The notes beneath the pieces were generated by a model. That model was not told the origin of the DNA, made no database searches, and saw only the letters and a program-made list of their open reading frames with translations. A stretch of DNA of 14,506 nt, from contig CAITDW010000175.1 of assembly GCA_903891235.1 (NCBI GenBank), positions 1 to 14,506 of the forward strand. Direction: 5' to 3'. The translations under genes and the position numbers were made by a program. Positions 6,969 to 13,712 of the stretch are shown piece after piece (position 1 is the stretch's first letter; each line of letters opens with the position of its first letter). This stretch comes from an uncultured Candidatus Saccharibacteria bacterium. GTDB lineage: Bacteria > Patescibacteriota > Saccharimonadia > Saccharimonadales > UBA4665.

Positions 6969-6974
6969 ATTATA
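6969..6974 (-). promoter_or_regulatory. -10 box (TATAAT) before the single-pass membrane gene
   Basis: A perfect TATAAT on the minus strand ends 14 nt before the ATG at 6954. No convincing -35 or extended TG is present. Transcription would start near 6962, about 8 nt before the start codon. It covers the alternative upstream ATG, which could therefore not be transcribed. Confidence 0.45.
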
Positions 6975-7034
6975 TACTCATGCTTAAATTTTAGCCTATA
7001 AAAATATATCAAAATAAGCTATAGTCATAGGTTG

Positions 7035-7649
7035 ATGGATAATAATAAAGATGAAATTAAAGTTGGGGATTTAGAAAATTCTGAAAAGAATCCACTGTTT
7101 TCAACATGGTGGATTATATTTTTTTCGATATGTATAGCAATTCTTTTAGTTATTTTTGTTTTTCAATCATTTCAGGTTTCAGGACCAAGTATGGAAACTA
7201 CTCTACACAATAGTGATCGTTTAATCGTCTGGAAACTTCCTGAAACTTGGTCAAAAATAACTGGTCATCCTTATGTTCCCAATATAGGCGATATCATAAT
7301 ATTTAATTCACCCTCTCTAGGAAAGCAACTTATTAAAAGAGTTATAGCACTTCCTGGAGACAGGGTTCATATTAATAATGGAGTCATAACAGTCTATGAT
7401 AAGCAAAATCCAAAAGGTTTTCATCCAGACACAACCCTTCCATATTCAAAAGGAACTACAATTCCATATACTTCAACAGATAGTGGATCAGCAATTGATA
7501 TTACTCTTCAGCCAGGCACAATTTTCGTTTGTGGCGACAATAGAACTGTATCTGAAGATTCAAGAATATTAGGACCTATTAATCTTTCTGATGTTGTTGG
7601 AAAATTGATTCTTAGAATCTACCCCCTCAACAAAGTTGAAATATTTTAA
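7035..7649 (+). CDS. lepB: Signal peptidase I
   Basis: Removes signal peptides from exported proteins at the outer face of the membrane. Seen in 204 residues from the ATG at 7035: one transmembrane segment at about 26-43, box B with the catalytic serine S52 in SGPSMETTL, box D with the general-base lysine K101 in IKRVIALPGD, and box E GDNRTVSEDSR with GPI after it. This is the Ser-Lys dyad S26 family in its small form. A TTG codon directly before the ATG (7032) could extend it by one residue, but the ATG is the natural start, with AGG three nt before it. A TATAGT at 7020-7025 is a possible -10. It is transcribed away from the HtrA cluster and converges on parB with 8 bp between the two stops. 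Confidence 0.96.
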   Translation: MDNNKDEIKVGDLENSEKNPLFSTWWIIFFSICIAILLVIFVFQSFQVSGPSMETTLHNSDRLIVWKLPETWSKITGHPYVPNIGDIIIFNSPSLGKQLIKRVIALPGDRVHINNGVITVYDKQNPKGFHPDTTLPYSKGTTIPYTSTDSGSAIDITLQPGTIFVCGDNRTVSEDSRILGPINLSDVVGKLILRIYPLNKVEIF

Positions 7650-7657
7650 TTTGAGTC

Positions 7658-8533
7658 TTAAATTAATTGATCAATAATTCGTTTTAGATCGTCTTCATCT
7701 TTAAAAGATATCTCTAGTTTGCCGCCCTTGGCCATTCTTCGAACACTAACTGGTGCCTTGATTGATTGGCTAAATTTTTGAGTAAGCGGGGTTTGAGTCA
7801 AAACTCTCTTATGTGCTGTTTCGACATCATCTCCACCTAAATTTTTCAGAGCAATGACAAATCGTTCAGCCTGTCGCACAGACCATTCTTTGTCAATAAT
7901 CGAGTTCAAAAGCTCTCTCTGCTTATCTGGAGTGTTTACTAGAGATAAAATTGTTCTGGCATGACCTTCACTGATTTTATTTTGATTTAGAGCGTCTTTG
8001 GCGTATTGAGGCAAATTTAAAAGTCGAACATTATTGGCTAGAGTTCTTGGATTCTTGCCTAATCTTTCGGCAATTGCATCATAAGACAAATCAAATTTTT
8101 GATGAAGCTCATAAACTGACTGAGCCTGTTCTAGCGGACTTAGGTCAACTCTTTGAATATTCTCAATCAAAGCAATTTCTAGTTTATTTTTATTTTCTTC
8201 TTCTTTAACGATAACAGGTAACGTCTTTAGATTGGCAAGTTTTGAGGCACGAAAACGTCTCTCTCCAGCTATAATCGAATAAAAGCCTGGTTTATCATCT
8301 ATTTTGGCAACAATTAATGGCTGTAAAATGCCATGACTCTTTATAGAAGATGATAAATCATCTAAAGCTTTTTTATCAAAATCCTTTCTAGGTTGGTTAA
8401 TGTTAGGGACTAAGGAATCAATCGAAATTTTTTGTATTCTTTCTGATTCATCAAGTAAAATACTTTTATCGAAATCATTTGATAGCAAGCTATCAAATCC
8501 TCTACCTAGTGCATTATGAGTTTTAACTGACAC
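7658..8533 (-). CDS. parB: Chromosome-partitioning protein ParB
   Basis: ParB is a CTP-dependent DNA clamp that loads at parS and spreads to organise the origin region. Seen in 291 residues: N-terminal ALGRGFDSLL (8-17), a ParA-interaction segment typical of chromosomal ParB; the ParB/Srx core with the nucleotide-binding GERRFRA at 90-96 and ENIQRVDLSPLEQA at 124-137; a helix-turn-helix at about 150-172 (YDAIAERLGKNPRTLANNVRLL); and a C-terminal dimerisation domain. The start codon is GTG (8531-8533), with a strong GGAGG at 8543-8547; it lies 11 bp inside the end of parA, so the two are translationally coupled. I see no canonical parS palindrome in the window. Confidence 0.96.
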   Translation of the reverse strand: MSVKTHNALGRGFDSLLSNDFDKSILLDESERIQKISIDSLVPNINQPRKDFDKKALDDLSSSIKSHGILQPLIVAKIDDKPGFYSIIAGERRFRASKLANLKTLPVIVKEEENKNKLEIALIENIQRVDLSPLEQAQSVYELHQKFDLSYDAIAERLGKNPRTLANNVRLLNLPQYAKDALNQNKISEGHARTILSLVNTPDKQRELLNSIIDKEWSVRQAERFVIALKNLGGDDVETAHKRVLTQTPLTQKFSQSIKAPVSVRRMAKGGKLEISFKDEDDLKRIIDQLI

Positions 8534-9281
8534 GGCCTAAAACCTCCTTTGCTAATTGTTTGTAAGCTCTAGCTCCCTTTGACCATTTATCATGATCGAA
8601 GATTGCCTTACCAAAACTTGGAGCTTCAGCTAATCTAATGTTCCTTGGTATCACAGTCTGGAAGACTTTATCTTCAAAATGTCTCTTGAGTTCATCATGA
8701 ACCTGATTGGATAATGAATTTCTTCTATCGAGCATAGTTACAACTACTCCTAATATCTCAATCTTACCATTTAGGGTCTGTTTGACTCTTTGAATAACAT
8801 TGAGAAGTTGACTTAATCCTTCAAGTGCATAATATTCAGCCTGAACAGGTACAATCACTGAATCAGCAGCAACTAGAGCATTTATTGATAAAAGTCCAAG
8901 TGCTGGCGGGCAATCAATAATAACAAAATCGTGAAGACTATTCTTTATACTATCTTTTAGTTTGAATTCTCTCTTATCTTCCCCGCTAAGTTCTATCTCA
9001 GCAGCAGCTAAATTAGGATTAGCAGGAACAATATATAAGTTCGGTATATAAGTTTCCTGGATAACAGTATCTAGTTTTGTATCAGAAACCAGTAAGTTAT
9101 AAGTCGTACTCTCAAATACATTGCCGTTAAGCCCAAGCCCACTAGTTGCATTGCCTTGAGGGTCGGCATCTATAATGAGGACTTTATGACCATTCTTCGC
9201 AAGCTGTGCGCCAATATTAATAGTAGTGGTTGTTTTACCAACCCCTCCTTTTTGATTAACAACTGCGATTACATGTCTCAT
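8523..9281 (-). CDS. parA: Chromosome-partitioning ATPase ParA (Soj)
   Basis: A deviant-Walker ATPase that binds nucleoid DNA when ATP-bound and moves ParB-parS complexes. Seen in 252 residues: KGGVGKTT at 11-18 (deviant Walker A with the signature lysine K11), IIDADPQGNAT at 37-47 (A' box), and IIDCPPALG at 121-129 (Walker B). The protein starts immediately at the ATPase fold without an N-terminal DNA-binding extension, the chromosomal (Soj) type rather than the P1-plasmid type. The ATG at 9279-9281 is preceded by GAGGGG at a rather long distance (about 13 nt). It is the first gene of parAB, under an extended -10 promoter at 9314-9342. Confidence 0.97.
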   Translation of the reverse strand: MRHVIAVVNQKGGVGKTTTTINIGAQLAKNGHKVLIIDADPQGNATSGLGLNGNVFESTTYNLLVSDTKLDTVIQETYIPNLYIVPANPNLAAAEIELSGEDKREFKLKDSIKNSLHDFVIIDCPPALGLLSINALVAADSVIVPVQAEYYALEGLSQLLNVIQRVKQTLNGKIEILGVVVTMLDRRNSLSNQVHDELKRHFEDKVFQTVIPRNIRLAEAPSFGKAIFDHDKWSKGARAYKQLAKEVLGRVS

Positions 9282-9313
9282 TTTTATTTATTAACCCCTC
9301 AATTGTAGTCTTT

Positions 9314-9342
9314 ATTATATCACTCAAAAAAGATTATGTAAC
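9314..9342 (-). promoter_or_regulatory. Promoter of the parAB operon
   Basis: On the minus strand GTTACA (9337-9342), a 17-nt spacer and a perfect TATAAT (9314-9319) extended by an upstream TGA. Expected start near 9307, giving a leader of about 26 nt to the parA ATG that carries GAGGGG. Confidence 0.7.
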
Positions 9343-9348
9343 AGGTTT

Positions 9349-9429
9349 ATGAATAAAAAAGTCATTAATAATATCTATTTAAGTATAGTCATTTTAATTA
9401 TTATAGTATTATTGCCTCATATCTCATGA
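9349..9429 (+). CDS. Possible 26-residue hydrophobic peptide upstream of the pseudopilin relic
   Basis: An ATG-started ORF of 26 codons encodes a Lys/Asn-rich N-terminus followed by a hydrophobic stretch (IYLSIVILIIIVLLP) that could span a membrane. Its TGA stop overlaps the start codon of the broken pseudopilin gene in the coupling arrangement ATGA (9426-9429). The only ribosome-binding hint is AGG three nt before the ATG. It may be a genuine leader peptide of the old pilin gene, a fragment of another lost gene, or chance in AT-rich DNA. Nothing else supports expression. Confidence 0.25.
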   Translation: MNKKVINNIYLSIVILIIIVLLPHIS

Positions 9430-10154
9430 CTAAATCGCATTATAAACATTTAAAAAATGGATTTACTATTGTAGAAGTCATAATTATTCTTGCTGTAGCG
9501 GCAATAATATTACTTTTAGTATTTCTAATAAAGCCTATTTTCCAGAGAACTCAGCAAAAATTATTCTACTCAATCCGATGCTAAAAAGATTGTTGCTGCC
9601 GTATTAAACTATGAAGCGATTAATGACCTTGGCGTTCTATCTCCTATACAAACCTGTAATGACGATACTCCATCGCAAGCGTTTAAAGATTGATGTACGT
9701 CTGTCAATTCTTCATTAACCATTTTACAGGTACCATATTGTAATTCTGGCTCTATTACTAAGGCTAAATCGGGTCCAGTGTCATCATCTGTTTATGCATG
9801 GTCAATTCCATCTGTAGCAGATTGTTCGCCAGGTTGTACCTGGTCTAACCCAACAACATCTACACAATCTTATGTTGGCCTTGGAGATAAAAAATGCTAA
9901 TTCAGGATTTAGACCCAACCTACTCAAATTCATCTGCTTAATGGTACTTTTCAGCAAAAACATCTACATGATGGTTTGTAGCAATAATAGAAGATGGCCA
10001 ATGTGGCACAAGTCCATATAGCGGTGGCGGTAAAACATATGGAATATCTCCAAATACTTCGCAGTACTTTTCATGCGCATATTCTAAAATTGCTTTAATT
10101 TATACGACTCAGACTGGAAGTGGTGCCGCTTGGAACTGCCTCCAGGTACAATAA
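9426..10154 (+). pseudogene. Decayed type IV pseudopilin-like gene
   Basis: The first 52 codons read as a prepilin: a short basic leader (MTKSHYKHLKNG), then GFTIVEV at the class III cleavage site with Glu at mature position 5, and a hydrophobic helix. The frame then breaks. A frameshift near 9558-9562 moves the reading to the next frame (DAKKIVAAVLNYEAI, the usual pilin second helix), which meets a TGA at 9691-9693. It continues through a Cys/Ser/Thr-rich globular part (VPYCNSGS, YAWSIPSVADC, CTWSNPTT) to a TAA at 9898-9900. Another frame carries on (WYFSAKTST, WFVAIIEDGQCGTSP, YFSCAYSKIALIY) with further in-frame TAA and TGA, ending at TAA 10152-10154. Stitched together the pieces make one pilin of about 240 residues with several cysteines. 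Every neighbouring gene is intact, so local decay is more likely than sequencing error. Such minor pilins belong to the surface type IV pilus or competence apparatus. Confidence 0.8.
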
Positions 10155-10171
10155 ACTAATATTGTAGTTTC

Positions 10172-10483
10172 TTAGATAGAAATTTTAGTGATCTTAATGC
10201 TAGATAGATGTTGACGATGTCCATGAACTGTATGAACTCGTTTTTTCGCTTTGTATCTAATTGATGTTACTTTTTTATCTTGAAAATCTGGTTCAACTAT
10301 TTCTGCAGTAACTTTTAGGCCATCTACAATTGGTTGTCCAACCTTAATATCATCACCATCAAAATAAAGTAATCCATCAAATGTTACTTTTTTATCTTCT
10401 ATATTAAGCAGTTCTACGCTTAGAACTTCTCCTTCACGAACTATGTACTGTTTTCCACCGGTTGCAATTACTGCTTTTTTCAT
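10172..10483 (-). CDS. rplU: 50S ribosomal protein bL21
   Basis: bL21 binds 23S rRNA domain I/II and supports bL20. Seen in 103 residues (family about 103): MKKAVIATGGKQYIVREGEVLSVE at the start, the central FDGDDIKVGQPIV, and the C-terminal RNA-binding KAKKRVHTVHGHRQHLSSIKI. The ATG at 10481-10483 has AAAAGG about 9 nt upstream. In most bacteria rpmA (bL27) follows rplU; here the downstream side is the converging pseudopilin relic, so bL27 must be elsewhere or missing. It is transcribed from its own promoter in the gap behind ileS, not only by read-through from ileS. Confidence 0.97.
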   Translation of the reverse strand: MKKAVIATGGKQYIVREGEVLSVELLNIEDKKVTFDGLLYFDGDDIKVGQPIVDGLKVTAEIVEPDFQDKKVTSIRYKAKKRVHTVHGHRQHLSSIKITKISI

Positions 10484-10507
10484 TAAATTAAACCTTTTAT
10501 AAATATA

Positions 10508-10532
10508 TTATCAGATTATTTTATCAGATTAT
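10508..10532. repeat. 12-bp direct repeat over the rplU promoter
   Basis: TTATCAGATTAT occurs exactly twice, at 10508-10519 and 10521-10532, with a period of 13 bp. The copies cover the -10 box and the start region of the rplU promoter. Could be an operator or simply a slippage duplication. Confidence 0.7.
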
Positions 10533-10547
10533 GACCCCTATTGTCAA
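10518..10547 (-). promoter_or_regulatory. Promoter of rplU
   Basis: A perfect TTGACA (-35, 10542-10547), an 18-nt spacer and TAAAAT (-10, 10518-10523) extended by TGA. Expected start near 10511, about 28 nt before the ATG. It begins 10 bp after the ileS stop codon. Confidence 0.75.
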
Positions 10548-10556
10548 AGTCAGATT

Positions 10557-13469
10557 TTAAATAACGAATTTACTTAAATAAATATCGACTTTTAGTCCTT
10601 CAATTTTTAAACTAGAATGATGCGCGTCGCTTGGCACTTCACCTAATTCCTGAGTCAATGTCTCATCCTTAATAATTTTTTCATACAAATTAATTGCATC
10701 AATTATCTCAGGACTATCACTCTCAATTAGTAGAGATATTCTATCCTCAACTTCAAGGCCAGCTTGTTTTCTTTCATTTTGAACATATCTTATTAATTCT
10801 CGTATTATTCCTTCTTGTCTTAGTTCTTCAGTAATTTCTAACTCTAGTACTGCCTTAACTTCAGTGGCCTCAGGCTCAACTTTTATTTTAACCTTTTTAA
10901 CATTAAGCTCCTCGGCAACTATGTCCTTCAATTCATCAGATATATCACTCTTCAAGTTCAATGTCACAGATTGTAATGGCTGTCTGACTTTAAGACTATT
11001 TTTTGATCTATCAGCAAGTCCTTGAGCAATTAACTGCCTTACTTGTGACATCTGCACAACTAAATCTGAATCAATATGTCCGGCCTTTGGCCAATCTTTT
11101 AGATGAACTGATTTAACACCTGTCAATTTAATATAAAGCTCTTCTGCTAAAAATGGAGTAAAAGGCGCCAATATTAAAGATAGTCTAGTCAGAACAAAAT
11201 AAAGAGTTTTGTAAGCATCATCTTTATCCTTATCATCCTCGGACTTCCAAAATCTTCTTCGAGATCTTCTTACATACCAATTCGAAGCGTCGTCAATGAA
11301 TTCCAAAACTGGCTTAAGTGCCTTTTGAATATCATAGTTTTCCATGGAATAATTCAATTCTTCATTTAGCTGATTAATTCTTGAAATTATCCAAATATCT
11401 AATGGGTTTGAAAGATTCTTAATATCAACTATGTGGTCTGGATCAGCTTCCCATTTATCAACAGATGCATATAGGGTGAAAAAGTCATACATATTCCAAA
11501 TCATTGTTAGTTTTCTTTGAACATCAGCAATATCCTTATCTATTAAAGAAAAATCTTCTCCACTCATAACTGGTGACGACAACAATAAGAACCTAAGCGC
11601 ATCTGAAGAATATTTGTCAATAATTAAATTTGGGTCAATATAGTTACCCAGTGACTTACTTAATTTGCGACCATCATCTCCAAGTAAAGTACCAGTTACG
11701 ATTACATTTTTGAATGAATTAGTTCCAAATAATCCAATCGATATTGCGTGAAGATAATAGAACCAGGCTCTAACCTGCCCAACATACTCTGCTATAAAAT
11801 CTCCAGGAAAATTATTTTCAAATTTTTCTTTATTTTCAAAAGGATAATGGAATTGAGCAAATGGCATAGACCCTGACTCAAACCAGCAATCCAAGACCTT
11901 ATCGACTCTTTTGAATTTGATACCATCTAGCTCAAATTCAATTTCATCAATCCAAGGCCGATGATAATCTTCGAGTTCTACGCCAGAAATTTCTTTTAAT
12001 TCTTGATAACTGCCAAAAACTTTAACGTGTTCTTTTCCATTCAAGTCCAATCCCTTCCAAACAGGTATTGGTGTTGCCCAGAATCTATCTCGTGATAAAT
12101 TCCAGTCTGGTGCAGATTCAATAGTTTTTTGGAACCTACCGTGCTTAAAATGATCTGGAGACCAATTGATTGATTCATTGTCCTTCAGCATCTCAGATTT
12201 TTGACCCTGAATATCCATAAACCAGCTCGGATGAGCTCGATACATAAGCTTAGTTCCACATCTATGGCAATGAGGATAGCTGTGTTTTATATAATCAATC
12301 TTCCAGACTACGCCCATCTCGTGTAATGCTTTAGCAATTTTTTTATTTGAATCCCAAACTTGCTCGCCTTTCCATTCTCCAGAAGTATAAAGACCATTAT
12401 CATCGATATTATTAATGATTGGAAATTTATATTTTTTAGCCAAATCATAATCTTCCTCACCAAAAGAAGGAGCTAAATGCACAAGACCTGAACCATCTTC
12501 TAGATTAACATAATCAGCATGCCAAATTAGATAGGCTTTTAGGTCATTATTTTTATCGAATAGTGGTTCATATTTCTTGCCCACAAGTTCACTACCCTTA
12601 AATGTTTTAATTATTTTGAAATCAATCGGTTGATGTTTTTCATCTCTTAAAACTGCATCGACTCTCTCAGATGCCATAATAAATATTTCATCACCTACTT
12701 CTACTTCAGAATACTCTTCCTTCTGATTCACTGCTAATGCTGAATTTGCTGGAAGCGTCCATGGTGTAGTTGTCCATGCAAGTAAGTATTTATTCTCATT
12801 CTCTAATTTAAATTTCACAAAAACAGATGGATCATTTACATCTTTATATGAATTATCCATCGCCACTTCTGCTTTGGAAATTGGTGTTGCATCCCTTGTG
12901 CAATACAGTAAAACCTTCTCTCCTTCATATATTTTTTGCTTATTATAAAGCTCTTTAAAGGCCCACCATACACTTTCCATATAATCTTTATCCATAGTCT
13001 TATATGCACCTTGAAAATCTACCCAACGTCCAATTCTATCAACTGTATCTTCCCAGGCGCTTCCAGTTTGGACCATGTTTTCTCTACAAACCTTAATATA
13101 TTCTTCTAATGAAATTTTTGTTCCGATATCTCTCTTATCATTTATTCCAAGCTTTTTTTCAGTAAAAACTTCAGCTGGTAATCCATGACAATCCCAACCC
13201 CATACTCTCTCTACCCTCATGCCCTTCATAGTCCAAAATCTTGGTACGGCATCTTTAACTATTGAGCTTAGTAAGGTCCCAGCATGAGGTTCGCCAGTAA
13301 TAAACGGAGGACCATCATAAAAGACGTATGAATTTTGAGCATCTCTTTGACCGACTGATTTTTCGAAAATTTTATTTTTTTTCCAATATTCAATTAGATT
13401 TTTTTCATATTCAATTGGTTTAGTTCTTGTACCTTTTTGAAATTTCATAACATTTACCATTACCTTCAT
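10557..13469 (-). CDS. ileS: Isoleucyl-tRNA synthetase, type 2 (eukaryote-like)
   Basis: Charges tRNA-Ile with isoleucine and edits mischarged valine. Seen in 970 residues: YDGPPFITGEPHAGT at 51-65 holding the class I HIGH equivalent (HAGT, 62-65), WGWDCHGLPAE at 90-100, the CP1 editing domain with TTTPWTLP (233-240) and GSGLVHLAP (326-334), CHRCGTK at 401-407, and the KMSKS loop as KLSKS at 602-606 in GDDGRKLSKSLGNY. GLPAE after WGWDCH and the overall pattern match IleRS type 2, the form found in eukaryotes and some bacteria and known to resist mupirocin. The ATG at 13467-13469 lies 10 nt after AGGTGA in the T-box leader; a start at the fourth or eighth codon (13460, 13448) is possible, and family members often begin MKF. 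Expression is predicted to be set by the T-box upstream. Confidence 0.97.
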   Translation of the reverse strand: MKVMVNVMKFQKGTRTKPIEYEKNLIEYWKKNKIFEKSVGQRDAQNSYVFYDGPPFITGEPHAGTLLSSIVKDAVPRFWTMKGMRVERVWGWDCHGLPAEVFTEKKLGINDKRDIGTKISLEEYIKVCRENMVQTGSAWEDTVDRIGRWVDFQGAYKTMDKDYMESVWWAFKELYNKQKIYEGEKVLLYCTRDATPISKAEVAMDNSYKDVNDPSVFVKFKLENENKYLLAWTTTPWTLPANSALAVNQKEEYSEVEVGDEIFIMASERVDAVLRDEKHQPIDFKIIKTFKGSELVGKKYEPLFDKNNDLKAYLIWHADYVNLEDGSGLVHLAPSFGEEDYDLAKKYKFPIINNIDDNGLYTSGEWKGEQVWDSNKKIAKALHEMGVVWKIDYIKHSYPHCHRCGTKLMYRAHPSWFMDIQGQKSEMLKDNESINWSPDHFKHGRFQKTIESAPDWNLSRDRFWATPIPVWKGLDLNGKEHVKVFGSYQELKEISGVELEDYHRPWIDEIEFELDGIKFKRVDKVLDCWFESGSMPFAQFHYPFENKEKFENNFPGDFIAEYVGQVRAWFYYLHAISIGLFGTNSFKNVIVTGTLLGDDGRKLSKSLGNYIDPNLIIDKYSSDALRFLLLSSPVMSGEDFSLIDKDIADVQRKLTMIWNMYDFFTLYASVDKWEADPDHIVDIKNLSNPLDIWIISRINQLNEELNYSMENYDIQKALKPVLEFIDDASNWYVRRSRRRFWKSEDDKDKDDAYKTLYFVLTRLSLILAPFTPFLAEELYIKLTGVKSVHLKDWPKAGHIDSDLVVQMSQVRQLIAQGLADRSKNSLKVRQPLQSVTLNLKSDISDELKDIVAEELNVKKVKIKVEPEATEVKAVLELEITEELRQEGIIRELIRYVQNERKQAGLEVEDRISLLIESDSPEIIDAINLYEKIIKDETLTQELGEVPSDAHHSSLKIEGLKVDIYLSKFVI

Positions 13470-13675
13470 AAATTAAAAGTCACCTGCTTTTATTGCTGGA
13501 GTCACTGTTTGAAGTGACGGTACCATCCAGACATAAAAGAGGTGACTCTTTTTTCTTAATTAATTGCTATTACGGGCTACCCGTTAGGTTCTACTCAGTT
13601 TTTACTTTTCTTCCTACTGCATTCGCGGCAGATAACCGCTAATTTGTTAAACAAAATGCATTTACTAAATTGTAC
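13470..13675 (-). promoter_or_regulatory. T-box riboswitch leader of ileS, predicted to control translation
   Basis: The roughly 200-nt ileS leader carries the T-box sequence TGGTACC (13519-13525). It sits as a bulge between helix CTGGA (13526-13530) with TCCAG (13496-13500) and helix GTCACT (13513-13518) with AGTGAC (13501-13506): the canonical tRNA-acceptor-binding domain. Upstream are a stem III candidate (AAAAGAG with CTCTTTT, 13535-13552), a hairpin ACGGG-TAG-CCCGT (13572-13584), and a GCGG/CCGC hairpin (13625-13639) whose loop TTATCTG exposes ATC, an Ile codon (13631-13633), within an outer stem TGCATT/AATGCA (13655-13660, 13618-13623). There is no terminator with a U-run. Instead AGGTGA (13480-13485) can pair with GTCACTT (13512-13518) or with AAGAGTCACCT (13540-13550), which would hide the ribosome-binding site. 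A specifier in a terminal loop and a translational mode resemble the ultrashort actinobacterial ileS T-boxes. The T-box and helices are seen; the mechanism is inferred. Confidence 0.88.
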
Positions 13676-13681
13676 CTATTT

Positions 13682-13710
13682 ACTATAACGTAAAAACAGC
13701 AATTAATCAA
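13682..13710 (-). promoter_or_regulatory. Promoter of ileS
   Basis: TTGATT (13705-13710), a 17-nt spacer and TATAGT (13682-13687) on the minus strand. Expected start near 13675, just before the first T-box stem. It begins 3 bp after the stop codon of the preceding gene. Confidence 0.7.
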
Positions 13711-13712
13711 TT

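Noticed and set aside
7032..7034. TTG start for signal peptidase I
   Set aside because: An ATG follows directly and adds nothing but one residue less; ATG with AGG upstream is simpler.
7645..7665. Hairpin TTAATTT/AAATTAA between lepB and parB as a bidirectional terminator
   Set aside because: Only A-T pairs in the stem and it overlaps both coding ends; too weak to call.
7658..9348. parS site near parAB
   Set aside because: I looked for the palindrome resembling TGTTTCACGTGAAACA and saw none in the window.
9691..9693. In-frame TGA in the pilin relic as a recoded codon (Trp or Gly)
   Set aside because: The same relic also has TAA stops and frameshifts, and the long intact genes in the window use TGG for Trp and never TGA, so recoding does not explain the damage.
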